From the NCBI RefSeq assembly GCF_039545035.1, contig NZ_BAABRO010000008.1, forward strand, positions 1-64,000: a stretch of 64,000 bases of DNA. Direction: 5' to 3'. Positions 37,263 through 46,036 of this stretch are shown here, piece by piece (the stretch's first letter is position 1; every line of letters starts with the position of its first letter). Source of the DNA: Novipirellula caenicola. Its GTDB lineage: Bacteria; Planctomycetota; Planctomycetia; Pirellulales; Pirellulaceae. The notes under the pieces are model-generated. The model had not been told where the DNA came from. It did no database searches and saw nothing but the letters and a program-made list of their open reading frames with translations. A program made the position numbers and the translations under genes.

Positions 37263-38213
37263 TTAGGCTTCGGCGGTTTGCGGACTGCAAAATTTGCGTA
37301 CGACCAAATGAAGGAAATAATCCAATCCGGCGAAGCGTCCTGCACCCGTGCCCGCAAGAACCAAGCACGCCATCGCTTCGATCAATTGGTAATAAGTCGA
37401 TCCAGGGCCCGCAGTCGGCGGGTATTGGCTAAGGAAGACCGAAGCGAGGAAACCAGCGGCCGCTAACGCCGCGACCGGAGTGAACAGTCCAAACAACAGG
37501 CACAGCCCCACGGCGATGTCAAAATAAGGCACCATCGCGTCAATCACGCTGGTGTCGATTCGAGCCGAACGAGGCAGTGTCGGTTTGTAGACACGATGCG
37601 TCTGGATCTGCTCGGCCGTCGCAATCCCCATCAGCGAGGATGTGTAGTTCGTCCAGATTTTCTCGATTTCGTCCATCGCGCCAGCACCTTTGCTTGTCCA
37701 CTCTTTTCGAATGGTTTCGCGCTGTCCGCCTAAACTCGAGACTCCGCTACGCACGGGATCCCGATCCATTTTAACTTGGCGTTCTTTTCCAAGCTCGTAT
37801 TCTTCTAGATCGTTGGCGTGCTCTTCGATCGCCCAGTCGTATTGCTGCAACGCACTTTCGAAGGCGTCTTGGGCTAGGCGATTCTGTTTTCCGTCGAATT
37901 TGTAGTGGTCGCTGATGAGCGCCCACTGCCATTTCCATTCCTTTTCCACACGATCGCGGTCTAATCGAATTTTACCGTCATTATCCCAAACAAGTCCACG
38001 ATAATGTTCGGCAAAAGGGCCTTTTGCATTGGCAAAAAAGGGTTTGGCGGTCCAGTTACCCGAAGAGTACTTTTCCATCCCTTCGGTGTAAAAATGCCAT
38101 CCAACGCTCAGTCGTAGAAGCACCAACATGGTGACGCCGATCAATCCCAGCAGTCTTGGAGAAAGCCCCCAGCCAACGGCCAAACGCAGCGGCAACAAAA
38201 CAAGCTTTCTCAC
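37263..38213 (-). CDS. DoxX-like membrane protein with large inserted loop
   Basis: A 316-aa protein from GTG 38213 (GGAG upstream at about 10 nt). It starts with a membrane helix (LGLIGVTMLVLLRLSVGWHFY, about 22-42), then EGMEKYSSGNW, as in DoxX/TQO-small-subunit family members. About 150 hydrophilic, charged residues (roughly 55-210) follow, a size not usual for DoxX. Three further hydrophobic helices come last: FDIAVGLCLLFGLFTPVAALAAAGFLASVFL and YYQLIEAMACLVLAGTGAGRF. DoxX proteins are linked to quinone or thiosulfate oxidation and redox homeostasis. It is upstream of the Tat-exported Gfo/Idh/MocA protein, so it may transfer electrons from it to the quinone pool; this is inference. Confidence 0.85.
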   Translation of the reverse strand: MRKLVLLPLRLAVGWGLSPRLLGLIGVTMLVLLRLSVGWHFYTEGMEKYSSGNWTAKPFFANAKGPFAEHYRGLVWDNDGKIRLDRDRVEKEWKWQWALISDHYKFDGKQNRLAQDAFESALQQYDWAIEEHANDLEEYELGKERQVKMDRDPVRSGVSSLGGQRETIRKEWTSKGAGAMDEIEKIWTNYTSSLMGIATAEQIQTHRVYKPTLPRSARIDTSVIDAMVPYFDIAVGLCLLFGLFTPVAALAAAGFLASVFLSQYPPTAGPGSTYYQLIEAMACLVLAGTGAGRFAGLDYFLHLVVRKFCSPQTAEA

Positions 38214-38544
38214 GGAAGGCAGACTCCAAACTAGGGGCGATCAAAGACGCGTTGGGAGGGTATCCACAACGGGAAAGGTGGGTTGGTAGGGGGGGGGATT
38301 CTATCAAAAACCCAGCCACGCTGGGGGCTATTATGGCAAATCGACCCTAAATCGCCAAGGATAAGGGCTGCAAAATTACAGCCGCGGCTTTTGCCCCCCG
38401 ATCCGATGCCAACGATCCGATGCCAACGATGATCAGGTGCCAACGATCAGGCTCGCTGCAGAGTTGATCCCGCTGCCCTGCATTGACCTGCCCCGCACGG
38501 ACCTACCCCGAACTGACCTGCTCTGCCCGTAGCGCGATAGCGAG
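38214..38544. other. Intergenic region with short direct repeats
   Basis: No gene. GATCCGATGCCAAC is present twice in tandem at 38400-38413 and 38414-38427, with a third related word at 38434-38450. Directly after it comes a stretch of ACCTGCCCCGCA-like words (38480-38530). These look like simple-sequence decay rather than a binding site. Confidence 0.55.
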
Positions 38545-40095
38545 CTACTTGACCAGCTCGGGCTTGGCAGCGTTGACCGAACGAGTTTCTTTCAGCCCGG
38601 TGGTATCGCGAGTGTAGCCGAGCACTTCATGCAATTGAGAAAACTTGTTCACCCCGGTGCTGAACTCAATCTCCTTGCCACTAAATTGGCAAGGATGTTG
38701 ATAGCCGCACGCGTAGGACAACGACAGCAGTTCTTTGCGGAAGCTTTTGATGAATCTTGCCATCCGTTCCGCCTTCTCGTCCACGTTCAATCCGGCCTGC
38801 AGCCAACGGTTCTGAGTGGCGACCCCGGCGGGACAATGGTCGGTGTGGCATTTGAGCGATTGGATGCATCCGATCGCCATCATCGATTCACGGGCAATTT
38901 GGATGGCGTCACAGCCCATCGCAAACGCGATCACCGCGCGATCGGGAAACCCCAACTTGCCACTGCCGATCCAGACGATGTCGTTGGAAATGCCCGCTTC
39001 TTGAAAAATCGGATAAACCCGCGAGAAGCCAATTTTAAACGGCAGCGAGACGTGGTCCGCGAACGCCAGCGGTGCGGCTCCGGTGCCCCCTTCGCCACCG
39101 TCGATTGTGATGAAATCGGGGCCTTGCCGTCGCTCTCGCATCCGTTGGGCCAGTTCTTTCCAGAAACCACCGTTGCCGATCGCGCTTTTGATGCCCACGG
39201 GAAGTCCGGTGCGATCGGCGATCATCTCGATCCAGTCGATTAATTCATCGACGGTGTCGAATTCCGAGTGGGCGTTGGGGGAAATGCAATCGACACCGAC
39301 CGGGACGTCGCGAGCCAAGGCGATCTCGGCAGTGACCTTTTTGCCCGGCAAAATGCCTCCTTTGCCAGGCTTGGCTCCTTGCGAAAGTTTGATTTCAATG
39401 CAACGGATCGATGCGTTTTGCTCGACCTTGGTCGCGACGACATCGATCGAAAAGCGGCCGTTGCGGTCGCGAGCCCCGAAGTATCCGGTCCCCAATTGCC
39501 ACATGATGTCGGCGCCATGGCAATGGTAGGGGCTGACGCCGCCTTCGCCGGTGTTGTGAAAACAGTTTGCTTTCTTGGCACCGATATTCATCGCCGCGAC
39601 AGCCTTGGATCCCAGCGAACCAAAGGACATCGCCGAGATGTTGATCACCGATTGCGGCTGAAAGGGGCGAGCTCGGCCATGGGATTCACCCATTACCTTC
39701 AGACACGGAATGTACGTCGGGTCATCGCCAACATGTTCCGCCTTGCTCTCGGGAAACGGAAAGACCGCGTGTTTGATGATCGGGTAACCGATCCCGTAGA
39801 TCTGTTCGGTGGTGCCAAAGCCGAAGTTGTTGTTCTCTCCTTTGGCCGAAGCGTAGATCCAGCTCCGCTCGTCTCGATTAAACGGCATTTCCTCTTTGTC
39901 GTTGGCGACCCAGTACTGTCGCATCTCGGGCCCCACCGTTTCCAACCAATAGCGAATGTGACCCACGATCGGAAAGTTGTGCATGATCGTGTGCTTCTTC
40001 TGAATGAAAACGTCAAACACGAACACCAACGCCAAGAATCCGGCAACGCAACCGAGCGAAAGCATCAGCCAGTGGTTGCTCATCGCGTCAAACAT
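38545..40095 (-). CDS. FMN-binding glutamate synthase-family protein
   Basis: A 516-aa protein with an N-terminal membrane helix (WLMLSLGCVAGFLALVFVFDVF, about 9-30). The TIM-barrel synthase domain of glutamate synthase follows: INISAMSFGSLGSKAVAAMN, NTGEGGVSPYH, IEIKLSQGAKPGKGGILPGKKV, ITIDGGEGGTGAAP. The cysteine motif CHTDHCPAGVATQ, for the [3Fe-4S] cluster, comes near the end. It lacks the glutaminase domain and the C-terminal GXGXG beta-helix, so it is not a complete GltB. Such stand-alone proteins have no proven reaction. The ATG start is at 40095. It is divergent from dnaE. Confidence 0.92.
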   Translation of the reverse strand: MFDAMSNHWLMLSLGCVAGFLALVFVFDVFIQKKHTIMHNFPIVGHIRYWLETVGPEMRQYWVANDKEEMPFNRDERSWIYASAKGENNNFGFGTTEQIYGIGYPIIKHAVFPFPESKAEHVGDDPTYIPCLKVMGESHGRARPFQPQSVINISAMSFGSLGSKAVAAMNIGAKKANCFHNTGEGGVSPYHCHGADIMWQLGTGYFGARDRNGRFSIDVVATKVEQNASIRCIEIKLSQGAKPGKGGILPGKKVTAEIALARDVPVGVDCISPNAHSEFDTVDELIDWIEMIADRTGLPVGIKSAIGNGGFWKELAQRMRERRQGPDFITIDGGEGGTGAAPLAFADHVSLPFKIGFSRVYPIFQEAGISNDIVWIGSGKLGFPDRAVIAFAMGCDAIQIARESMMAIGCIQSLKCHTDHCPAGVATQNRWLQAGLNVDEKAERMARFIKSFRKELLSLSYACGYQHPCQFSGKEIEFSTGVNKFSQLHEVLGYTRDTTGLKETRSVNAAKPELVK

Positions 40096-40435
40096 GGTGA
40101 AGACCTTGCAGAGGTAAAGCAGACGAAAAGAAGAGCAGTTACATCGATTCCGGAGCGAATGTTCACGCGAATCGGTGTTTCAATCATCGTAGCATGCCCC
40201 CCGGTTCGTGTGGCAGTGAGGCATCGGGCCCGGGTGCCGAAAAATACGGGGGGAGGAAAGCGTGCAGGATCATCTCGCCGAAAATGACAACAGCTGAAAA
40301 ACGGCGGAAATTTACAGATCGAGCGTTTTGAGTGAGAAAATTCCGTTGTCAAGTCGATGACCGAAGAAGACGGGATTGCTAGGCTAACCTAGAGCCGAGT
40401 CTTGCCCTGGCACAAAGGAAATGGAGCCCCCCACT
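40096..40435. other. Divergent promoter region upstream of dnaE
   Basis: About 340 bp between two divergent genes; no gene recognised. It should hold promoters for both. A GGAG word at 40423-40426 serves as the ribosome site for dnaE ATG 40436. Confidence 0.45.
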
Positions 40436-43400
40436 ATGAACGCATCAATCATCACCGATTTGAGCGAAGCTGCTTCGCCGCAACCCAAGCCGTTCGTCCA
40501 TCTGCATTGCCACAGTCATTACAGTCTGCTCGACGGAGCCGGCGATATCGGCCGGCTCGTTGATCGCTGTGTCAGCCATGGCATGAACGCGATGGCGCTG
40601 ACCGATCACGGAAACTTGCACGGTGCGTTGGAATTCTATCGCAAGGCAAAAGGGGCCGGTATCAATCCGATTATCGGTTACGAAGCTTATATCGCGCCGG
40701 GCAGTCGCTTCGATAAAGGGGGCGCTAGCAGCAGCAAGGACGCCAGCTATCACTTGACGCTGTTGGCAAAAAACCGGGTCGGTTTCGGAAACCTTGTCAA
40801 ACTGGCCTCGGCCGCCTCGCTCGAAGGCTTCTACTTCAAACCGCGAATCGACAAAGAGATTCTGGAAAAGTACAGCGAGGGGCTGATCTGTTTGTCGGGC
40901 TGTGTCAGCAGTGAATTCAGCCGCGCCGTGATGAAGGGGGTGGATACCGCCGAGCATGAAAAGGAAGCACGCGATATCGCGGGTTGGTTCCACAACGTCT
41001 TCGGTGATCGCTACTTCATCGAGATCATGAACAACGACGTGCAGATCCAAAAAATGCAATTGGAAGGCGCCGTCGATATCGCTAATCGGATGGGATTACC
41101 GTTGGTCGCGACAAGCGATTGTCACTACGTCGATCAAGAGGATTCCGAAGCCCAAGACATCATGTTGTGTATCAACACGGGGCGTTTTCGAACCGACACG
41201 TCGCGGTTCAAGATGGAGAACGATCAGTTCTTCCTGCGTAGCCCCGAGCAGATGTATGAAAAATTTCCGGGGCTCGAGGACGCGGTCGCGCGCAGCCAAG
41301 AGATTGCCAATACGGTCGATATCGAAATCGAATTTGGGAAGCACTTCTTCCCGAACTTCGAGTGCCCCAATGATATGGCGCCGATCGACTACCTTCGCGA
41401 GCTGTGCATCGAAGGGTTGCTCAATCGCTACGAAGGCGACCCCGAGCGAATCGTCGATGGCAAGCTGTCCGACGAAGTGATGGCACGTTTGGACCGTGAG
41501 CTCGGGGTGATCGAGAAACTCGGTTTCCCGACTTACTTTTTGATCGTATGGGACTTCGTCAACTATGCTCGTGACCAAGGGATCGCTGCGACCGCTCGTG
41601 GTAGCGGTGTGGGGGCGATCGTGTGTTACGCACTCTACATGTCGCACGTCTGTCCGCTGCGCTACGACTTGCTGTTTGAACGGTTCTTGGACGAAAGTCG
41701 TACCGAGCCGCCGGATATCGATATCGACTTTGAAAAAGAACGTCGAACCGAAGTCATCGATTATGTGAAGCGGCGGTATGGCAGCGAGATGGTTTGCCAA
41801 ATTGGTACCTTCGGAACGTTGGCGGCGCGCGCGGCAATCAAAGACACCGGCCGCGCCCTGGGGATGCCGCTGGGCCGTGTCAACCAGATCACCGAAATGG
41901 TGCCCGACGAACTGAAGATCACGATCAAGAAAGCACTTGAAAAGAGTGCCGACTTGAAAATGACCTACGACGGTGATCCCGAGGTTCGTGAAATGTTGGA
42001 CCTGGCGATGAAGATCGAAGGTTTGGCGCGGAACGTCGGAACGCATGCCGCCGCGGTGGTGATCGCCGACAAACCGCTTCCCGAATACGTGCCGCTGACC
42101 CGCGTGCCGGGGAAACAGGACGTGATCACGCAGTGGTCCATGAACGACGTCGAAGCGTCGGGGCTGCTGAAGATGGACTTCCTCGGGCTTCGCAACCTGA
42201 CGATCATGAGCCGCACGGTCAAGCTGATCGAACAGACCACGGGCAAGGTCGTCGATCCGCTTAAGTTTCCCCTGGATGACAAAGCCTCGTACGCATTGCT
42301 GCAGCGTGGTGAGACCAAGGGCGTTTTCCAGCTCGAGTCCGGCGGGATTCGCGACCTGTTGACGCGGATGAAGCCTGACCAATTCAGCGACATCATCGCA
42401 ACCGCCGCGCTGTATCGACCGGGACCGCTCGAAGGCGGGATGGTTGACGATTACGTGAACATCAAACACGGTCGTCAAGAGCCCGAGTACAAGCACCCGG
42501 TGCTCAAAGAAATTCTTGAAGAGACCAACTCGATCATGGTCTATCAAGAACAAGTGATGCGGATTCTAAACCGCTTGGGGAATGTGCCTCTCTCCAAAGC
42601 TTACACCTGTATTAAGGCGATCAGTAAGAAGAAAGAGGCGTTGATCAATCAGAACCATGATGTGTTCATCGTCGGATGTGTCGAAAATGGACTGGCCGAA
42701 AAAGACGCTGAAGACATTTGGAATCTGATCGTCAAGTTTGCGGGTTACGGTTTTAACAAATCGCACAGTACGGCGTACGCATTGATCGCGTTCCAAACCG
42801 CCTACTTGAAAGCCCATTACCCGGTCGAGTTCATGGCCGCGTTGTTGTCGAGTGATATCGCGGGACGAAACTTTAAACGCAAGGATGCGTTGATCGAGCA
42901 CATCGAGGATTGCGAACGGATGAACATCGAGGTCGTTAACCCCGATGTGAACCTAAGCGATTCGGACTTCTCCGTTGCCGATGGCAAAATCTTTTTCGCG
43001 CTTTCGGCGATCAAGGGCTGTGGCGGAGCAACCGCAATTTCGGTGGCCGAAGAACGCAAAAAGAATGGGCCCTATAAAGATATCTATGACTTCTGTGAAC
43101 GCGTTGACCAATCGGCTTGTAACAAGTCCGCGATCGAAACGTTGATCAAGGCCGGCGCGATGGATTGCTTTGGCGCCAAACGAAGCCAATTGGTTGCGGT
43201 GATCGAACGCGCGTTGCAATCCGGAGCCGCGATCCAAGCGGATAAAAAGAGTGGTCAAGCCAGTTTGTTTGGTGCCTTTGATGACGAAGAGGAGGAAGAA
43301 GACGTGAAGGCTGCGGCGCCGCTTCCCGAAATGGAAGAGTGGCCCGAACGCGAAAAGTTGATCTACGAAAAGGAAGTCCTCGGTTACTATCGCGATAGTC

Positions 43401-44014
43401 ATCCGTTGGCCGAGTTCGAGCCCAAACTGGCCACCTTCCGAACGCACACGACCGATAAACTAGGTGATATCAAAGATCGAGGCGAAGTCACGCTTGGCGG
43501 GATGATCAGTTCGATCAAAATTGCCCATACCAAGAATCCCAAGCCAGGGGCTCCGTCAAAGTACGCCAACTTTGACCTCGAAGACATGCAAGGCGCAATC
43601 CGCTGTATCGTGTGGCCCAAAGGTTTTGCCGATATCGGGCACCACGTCGTCCCCGATGCCGTGGTGCTGGCGAAAGGGAAAGTCGATCGCCGCGGCGGTG
43701 GAGACGAAGCCAACTTGATCGTCGACGAACTGATTCCACTCGAAGGCCTCGGCCAGCGGTATACGCATGGCATGCGGTTGCGACTCGACGAAGCAACTCA
43801 TACGCCCGAGACGATGGCGCGGCTCCGTGAGATCTTGCGAGGCTATCCGGGCAAGCAAGAGATGATGTTTAGTTTGGAGCTAAACGAAGGCGAGGTCGTG
43901 CATCTAAAGAGTGAAAAGTACCGTGTCGAGATCACCGAGGAACTTCGCACTCGCGTTGACGACTTGCTCGGCGCCGGGCACTACAAATTGATGATGACCA
44001 AACCCTCGAGGTAA
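40436..44014 (+). CDS. dnaE: DNA polymerase III subunit alpha (DnaE)
   Basis: Replicative polymerase, 1192 aa. The N-terminal PHP domain starts VHLHCHSHYSLLDGAGDI (about residues 21-38). The polymerase core has the catalytic Asp pair in PPDIDIDFEKERR (about 424-436), GSGVGAIVCYAL just before it, and RNVGTHAAAVVIADKPL later. The helix-hairpin-helix region and an OB-fold (GEVTLGGMISSIKI, near residue 1020) complete the DnaE1 architecture. ATG 40436 with GGAG 9 nt upstream is preferred; ATG 40421 is possible but directly abuts AAAGGAA. It is slightly longer than E. coli DnaE (1160 aa). Confidence 0.98.
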   Translation: MNASIITDLSEAASPQPKPFVHLHCHSHYSLLDGAGDIGRLVDRCVSHGMNAMALTDHGNLHGALEFYRKAKGAGINPIIGYEAYIAPGSRFDKGGASSSKDASYHLTLLAKNRVGFGNLVKLASAASLEGFYFKPRIDKEILEKYSEGLICLSGCVSSEFSRAVMKGVDTAEHEKEARDIAGWFHNVFGDRYFIEIMNNDVQIQKMQLEGAVDIANRMGLPLVATSDCHYVDQEDSEAQDIMLCINTGRFRTDTSRFKMENDQFFLRSPEQMYEKFPGLEDAVARSQEIANTVDIEIEFGKHFFPNFECPNDMAPIDYLRELCIEGLLNRYEGDPERIVDGKLSDEVMARLDRELGVIEKLGFPTYFLIVWDFVNYARDQGIAATARGSGVGAIVCYALYMSHVCPLRYDLLFERFLDESRTEPPDIDIDFEKERRTEVIDYVKRRYGSEMVCQIGTFGTLAARAAIKDTGRALGMPLGRVNQITEMVPDELKITIKKALEKSADLKMTYDGDPEVREMLDLAMKIEGLARNVGTHAAAVVIADKPLPEYVPLTRVPGKQDVITQWSMNDVEASGLLKMDFLGLRNLTIMSRTVKLIEQTTGKVVDPLKFPLDDKASYALLQRGETKGVFQLESGGIRDLLTRMKPDQFSDIIATAALYRPGPLEGGMVDDYVNIKHGRQEPEYKHPVLKEILEETNSIMVYQEQVMRILNRLGNVPLSKAYTCIKAISKKKEALINQNHDVFIVGCVENGLAEKDAEDIWNLIVKFAGYGFNKSHSTAYALIAFQTAYLKAHYPVEFMAALLSSDIAGRNFKRKDALIEHIEDCERMNIEVVNPDVNLSDSDFSVADGKIFFALSAIKGCGGATAISVAEERKKNGPYKDIYDFCERVDQSACNKSAIETLIKAGAMDCFGAKRSQLVAVIERALQSGAAIQADKKSGQASLFGAFDDEEEEEDVKAAAPLPEMEEWPEREKLIYEKEVLGYYRDSHPLAEFEPKLATFRTHTTDKLGDIKDRGEVTLGGMISSIKIAHTKNPKPGAPSKYANFDLEDMQGAIRCIVWPKGFADIGHHVVPDAVVLAKGKVDRRGGGDEANLIVDELIPLEGLGQRYTHGMRLRLDEATHTPETMARLREILRGYPGKQEMMFSLELNEGEVVHLKSEKYRVEITEELRTRVDDLLGAGHYKLMMTKPSR

Positions 44015-44121
44015 ACCAAAAGTGCGCCGCGAACCTGCTGAGCCGCGACGCGTAAGCGGCCGGGTCTCTCGCTCGCACGTAACGACCCATCACGTCGAAA
44101 AAGATCACGTAGAAAAAGATC

Positions 44122-44160
44122 ACGTAGCGAAACTCGCCAAGAGTTTCGTTGGGGCTACGT
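44122..44160. repeat. Nested palindrome, recurring at 47.26 kb
   Basis: Inner arms CGAAACTC (44128-44135) and GAGTTTCG (44141-44148) form an 8-bp stem with a 5-nt loop. Outer arms ACGTAGC (44122-44128) and GCTACGT (44154-44160) enclose them. A close copy, CGTAGCGGAACTCGTCAAG, lies at about 47261-47280. It could function as a bidirectional transcription end or belong to a dispersed repeat family. Confidence 0.75.
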
Positions 44161-44221
44161 CAAACAAACGAAAGTCACGCACGACTTTCACTACGCAAAA
44201 TTAGCCCATTTCTATAGGGAA

Positions 44222-44552
44222 AATACTTCACCGCGTTGGCAAGAACGCAACGCTGTGAAGTATTCAGAGACGGCAAATTACGGCATTTGCGTTCCGTAGC
44301 TACGCTCGCCAGAGGGTGGATGGTTGCCGGCCAATACGAATCACCACCTTCTGGCGAAGGTAGCTACGAGAAAATGCTTCATAGCGTTGGCAAAAACGCA
44401 ACGCTGTGAAGCATTCAGAGGCGGCAAATTACGGCTTTTTCGTTCCGTAGCTACGCTCGCCAGAGCGTGGATGGTTGCTGGCCAACACGAATCACCACCT
44501 TCTGGCGAAGGTAGCGACGAGAAAAGACTTCACCGCGTTGGCAAAAACGGCG
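44222..44552. repeat. 151-bp tandem repeat, about 2.2 copies
   Basis: The word CGGCAAATTACGGC begins at 44271 and again at 44422 (period 151). ACTTCACCGCGTTGGCAA at about 44225, TGCTTCATAGCGTTGGCAA at about 44375 and ACTTCACCGCGTTGGCAA at about 44527 keep the same period. Each unit has two potential hairpins: CTTCACCGCGTTG with CAACGCTGTGAAG, and GTAGCTACGCTCGCCAGAG with the opposing CTGGCGAAGGTAGCTAC. Related single copies are at 35159-35282 and 61755-61802, and decayed ones near 6803-6930. Confidence 0.88.
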
Positions 44553-44597
44553 AACTCAAACCACCGCATCCGAAGATGCTACTGCTTGCCGGTCTTC

Positions 44598-45980
44598 CTA
44601 CAGGTACTCGCGTTTCTTGACCAACCCTGGCATCGGGATGCTATAGCGGCCGTCGGCGTTGGCTTGCAGCGGTGATTCCGAATCAAGTGTCAAGTCGGCG
44701 ATGTTCGGGGCGAATTCGTGATCGTGGCTCATGAACTGCTCCAGTGTGATCTCTTGACCCGTATGAGCCGCCATGCGTCCCATCGAGGTCACTGCGCTGG
44801 CCATCACGCCACGCTCGACTTCGTTATAAGGCGTGTCGTTGCGAATCGCCGCGATCAGATCGTCCCATTCCAATTGGTACGGGTTCTCTTCTCGCTCAGG
44901 CCAATCCCATAGCAATTTGTCTTTGTCCATGTTGTGCCCGTCGTAAATTCGGCTCTCCGCCGGCGTGTGCGATGCCGACGAGATCACGGCCAATCCCTTG
45001 CTGCCGTGGGCGTAACTGGCGAACTCTTGTTTGCAGCCCGCAATCGTGCGTCCGTCGACCAACAACTTGGCGCCATCGGCAAACGTGTATTCCATCCCGT
45101 AGGAATCAAAGTTCTGGTCGATCATGTCGCCGCGATAATGACGGCCGCCGACCGAATGGACGCGAACGGGCCAATCGTTTTTCATCCAACAAGCTTCGTC
45201 GATGTTGTGGATCAAGAAATCGCTGACCGCACCACCGCTGAGCCACAGGAAACCGTGGAAGTTTTTGATTTGGTATTGCAGTTCACTTAGGTCGGTGGTG
45301 TTAGGCGGCACCGCTGCCGATGCGGTGGGACCAGCCATCCGGTAGGCTCGCAACAGCGACACGTCACCGATTTCGCCATTCTGAATACGATCAAACAACT
45401 CTTGGCGAACTTTGCAGTGACGGCACATCAATCCGACGCCGACCTTCAAGTTTTTGTCCAACGCCTTTTTGTTGATCTCTAACATTCGCGCCGAGGTGGG
45501 GGCGTCGATCGTGACCGGTTTTTCCATGAACACGTTCAACCCCTTTTCAATCGCGTAGGTGTAATGCACCCAGCGGAATCCAGGAGGCGTCGCGAAGATC
45601 ACCACGTCGCCGGGACGCAGGCAATCGATCGCCTTTTTGTAGCCATCAAAGCCAATGAATTGACGTTCTTCGGGGACATCGACTTTGCTGCCGACACGTT
45701 TGTGCTTCGATAGCGAGGTATGCGTGCTGCGTAGATTCTTTTCAAAGACGTCCGCAAGGGCCACCAGTTGAATCGGCCCGTTTTCAACCGACAACGCATT
45801 TAACGCCGCACCGGTACCACGGCCTCCACAGCCGACCAAGGCGACGCGGATCGTATTGTCTTCGGCGGCATGCACGTGCTGGGCCGACGCAGCTACCAAG
45901 GTCGTCGCGGCAGCCACTTGGCTACTGCTTTTTAGAAATTCGCGGCGGGATGAACCGGGGGACTTGTTCTCTAATTTCAT
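44598..45980 (-). CDS. Tat-exported Gfo/Idh/MocA-family oxidoreductase
   Basis: A 460-aa protein. It has a Tat signal (SSRREFLKSSSQVAAATTLVAASA, about 10-33), the Rossmann fold IRVALVGCGGRGTGAALNAL (about 44-63) and the EKPVTID motif (about 154-160) with the catalytic-type Lys. The middle and C-terminal domains are typical of the family: GVGLMCRHCKVRQELFDRI, SGGAVSDFLIHNIDEACW and VGGRHYRG. It probably oxidises or isomerises a sugar derivative in the periplasm. It differs strongly from the copy at 35337 and lacks that protein's long hydrophilic lead. It is followed on the same strand by no close partner, but the FGE-like gene is upstream with a 56-bp gap, so both could be co-transcribed. Confidence 0.94.
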   Translation of the reverse strand: MKLENKSPGSSRREFLKSSSQVAAATTLVAASAQHVHAAEDNTIRVALVGCGGRGTGAALNALSVENGPIQLVALADVFEKNLRSTHTSLSKHKRVGSKVDVPEERQFIGFDGYKKAIDCLRPGDVVIFATPPGFRWVHYTYAIEKGLNVFMEKPVTIDAPTSARMLEINKKALDKNLKVGVGLMCRHCKVRQELFDRIQNGEIGDVSLLRAYRMAGPTASAAVPPNTTDLSELQYQIKNFHGFLWLSGGAVSDFLIHNIDEACWMKNDWPVRVHSVGGRHYRGDMIDQNFDSYGMEYTFADGAKLLVDGRTIAGCKQEFASYAHGSKGLAVISSASHTPAESRIYDGHNMDKDKLLWDWPEREENPYQLEWDDLIAAIRNDTPYNEVERGVMASAVTSMGRMAAHTGQEITLEQFMSHDHEFAPNIADLTLDSESPLQANADGRYSIPMPGLVKKREYL

Positions 45981-46036
45981 ATCAGCGTTCCGGAGGAAGG
46001 GGGGAGAGAGAGAGGAATGAGGGTGAGTGGGGATGA

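Larger units (their letters stand above)
44015..44597. other. Repeat-rich region between convergent dnaE and Gfo/Idh/MocA genes
   Basis: No gene. It contains, in order, a partial GAGCCGCGACGCG unit (44040-44085), two tandem 15-bp words AAAAAGATCACGTAG (about 44098-44127), a hairpin with arms CGAAACTC and GAGTTTCG (44128-44148) and a 151-bp tandem repeat (44222-44552). Confidence 0.8.

Noticed and set aside
41096-42553. Long minus-strand open frame (485 codons) inside dnaE
   Set aside because: It is a shadow of dnaE with a biased composition; the plus strand encodes canonical polymerase motifs.
44222-44552. CRISPR-like array
   Set aside because: The repeats have a 151-bp period, only 2.2 copies and no variable spacers; no cas genes are visible anywhere in the window.
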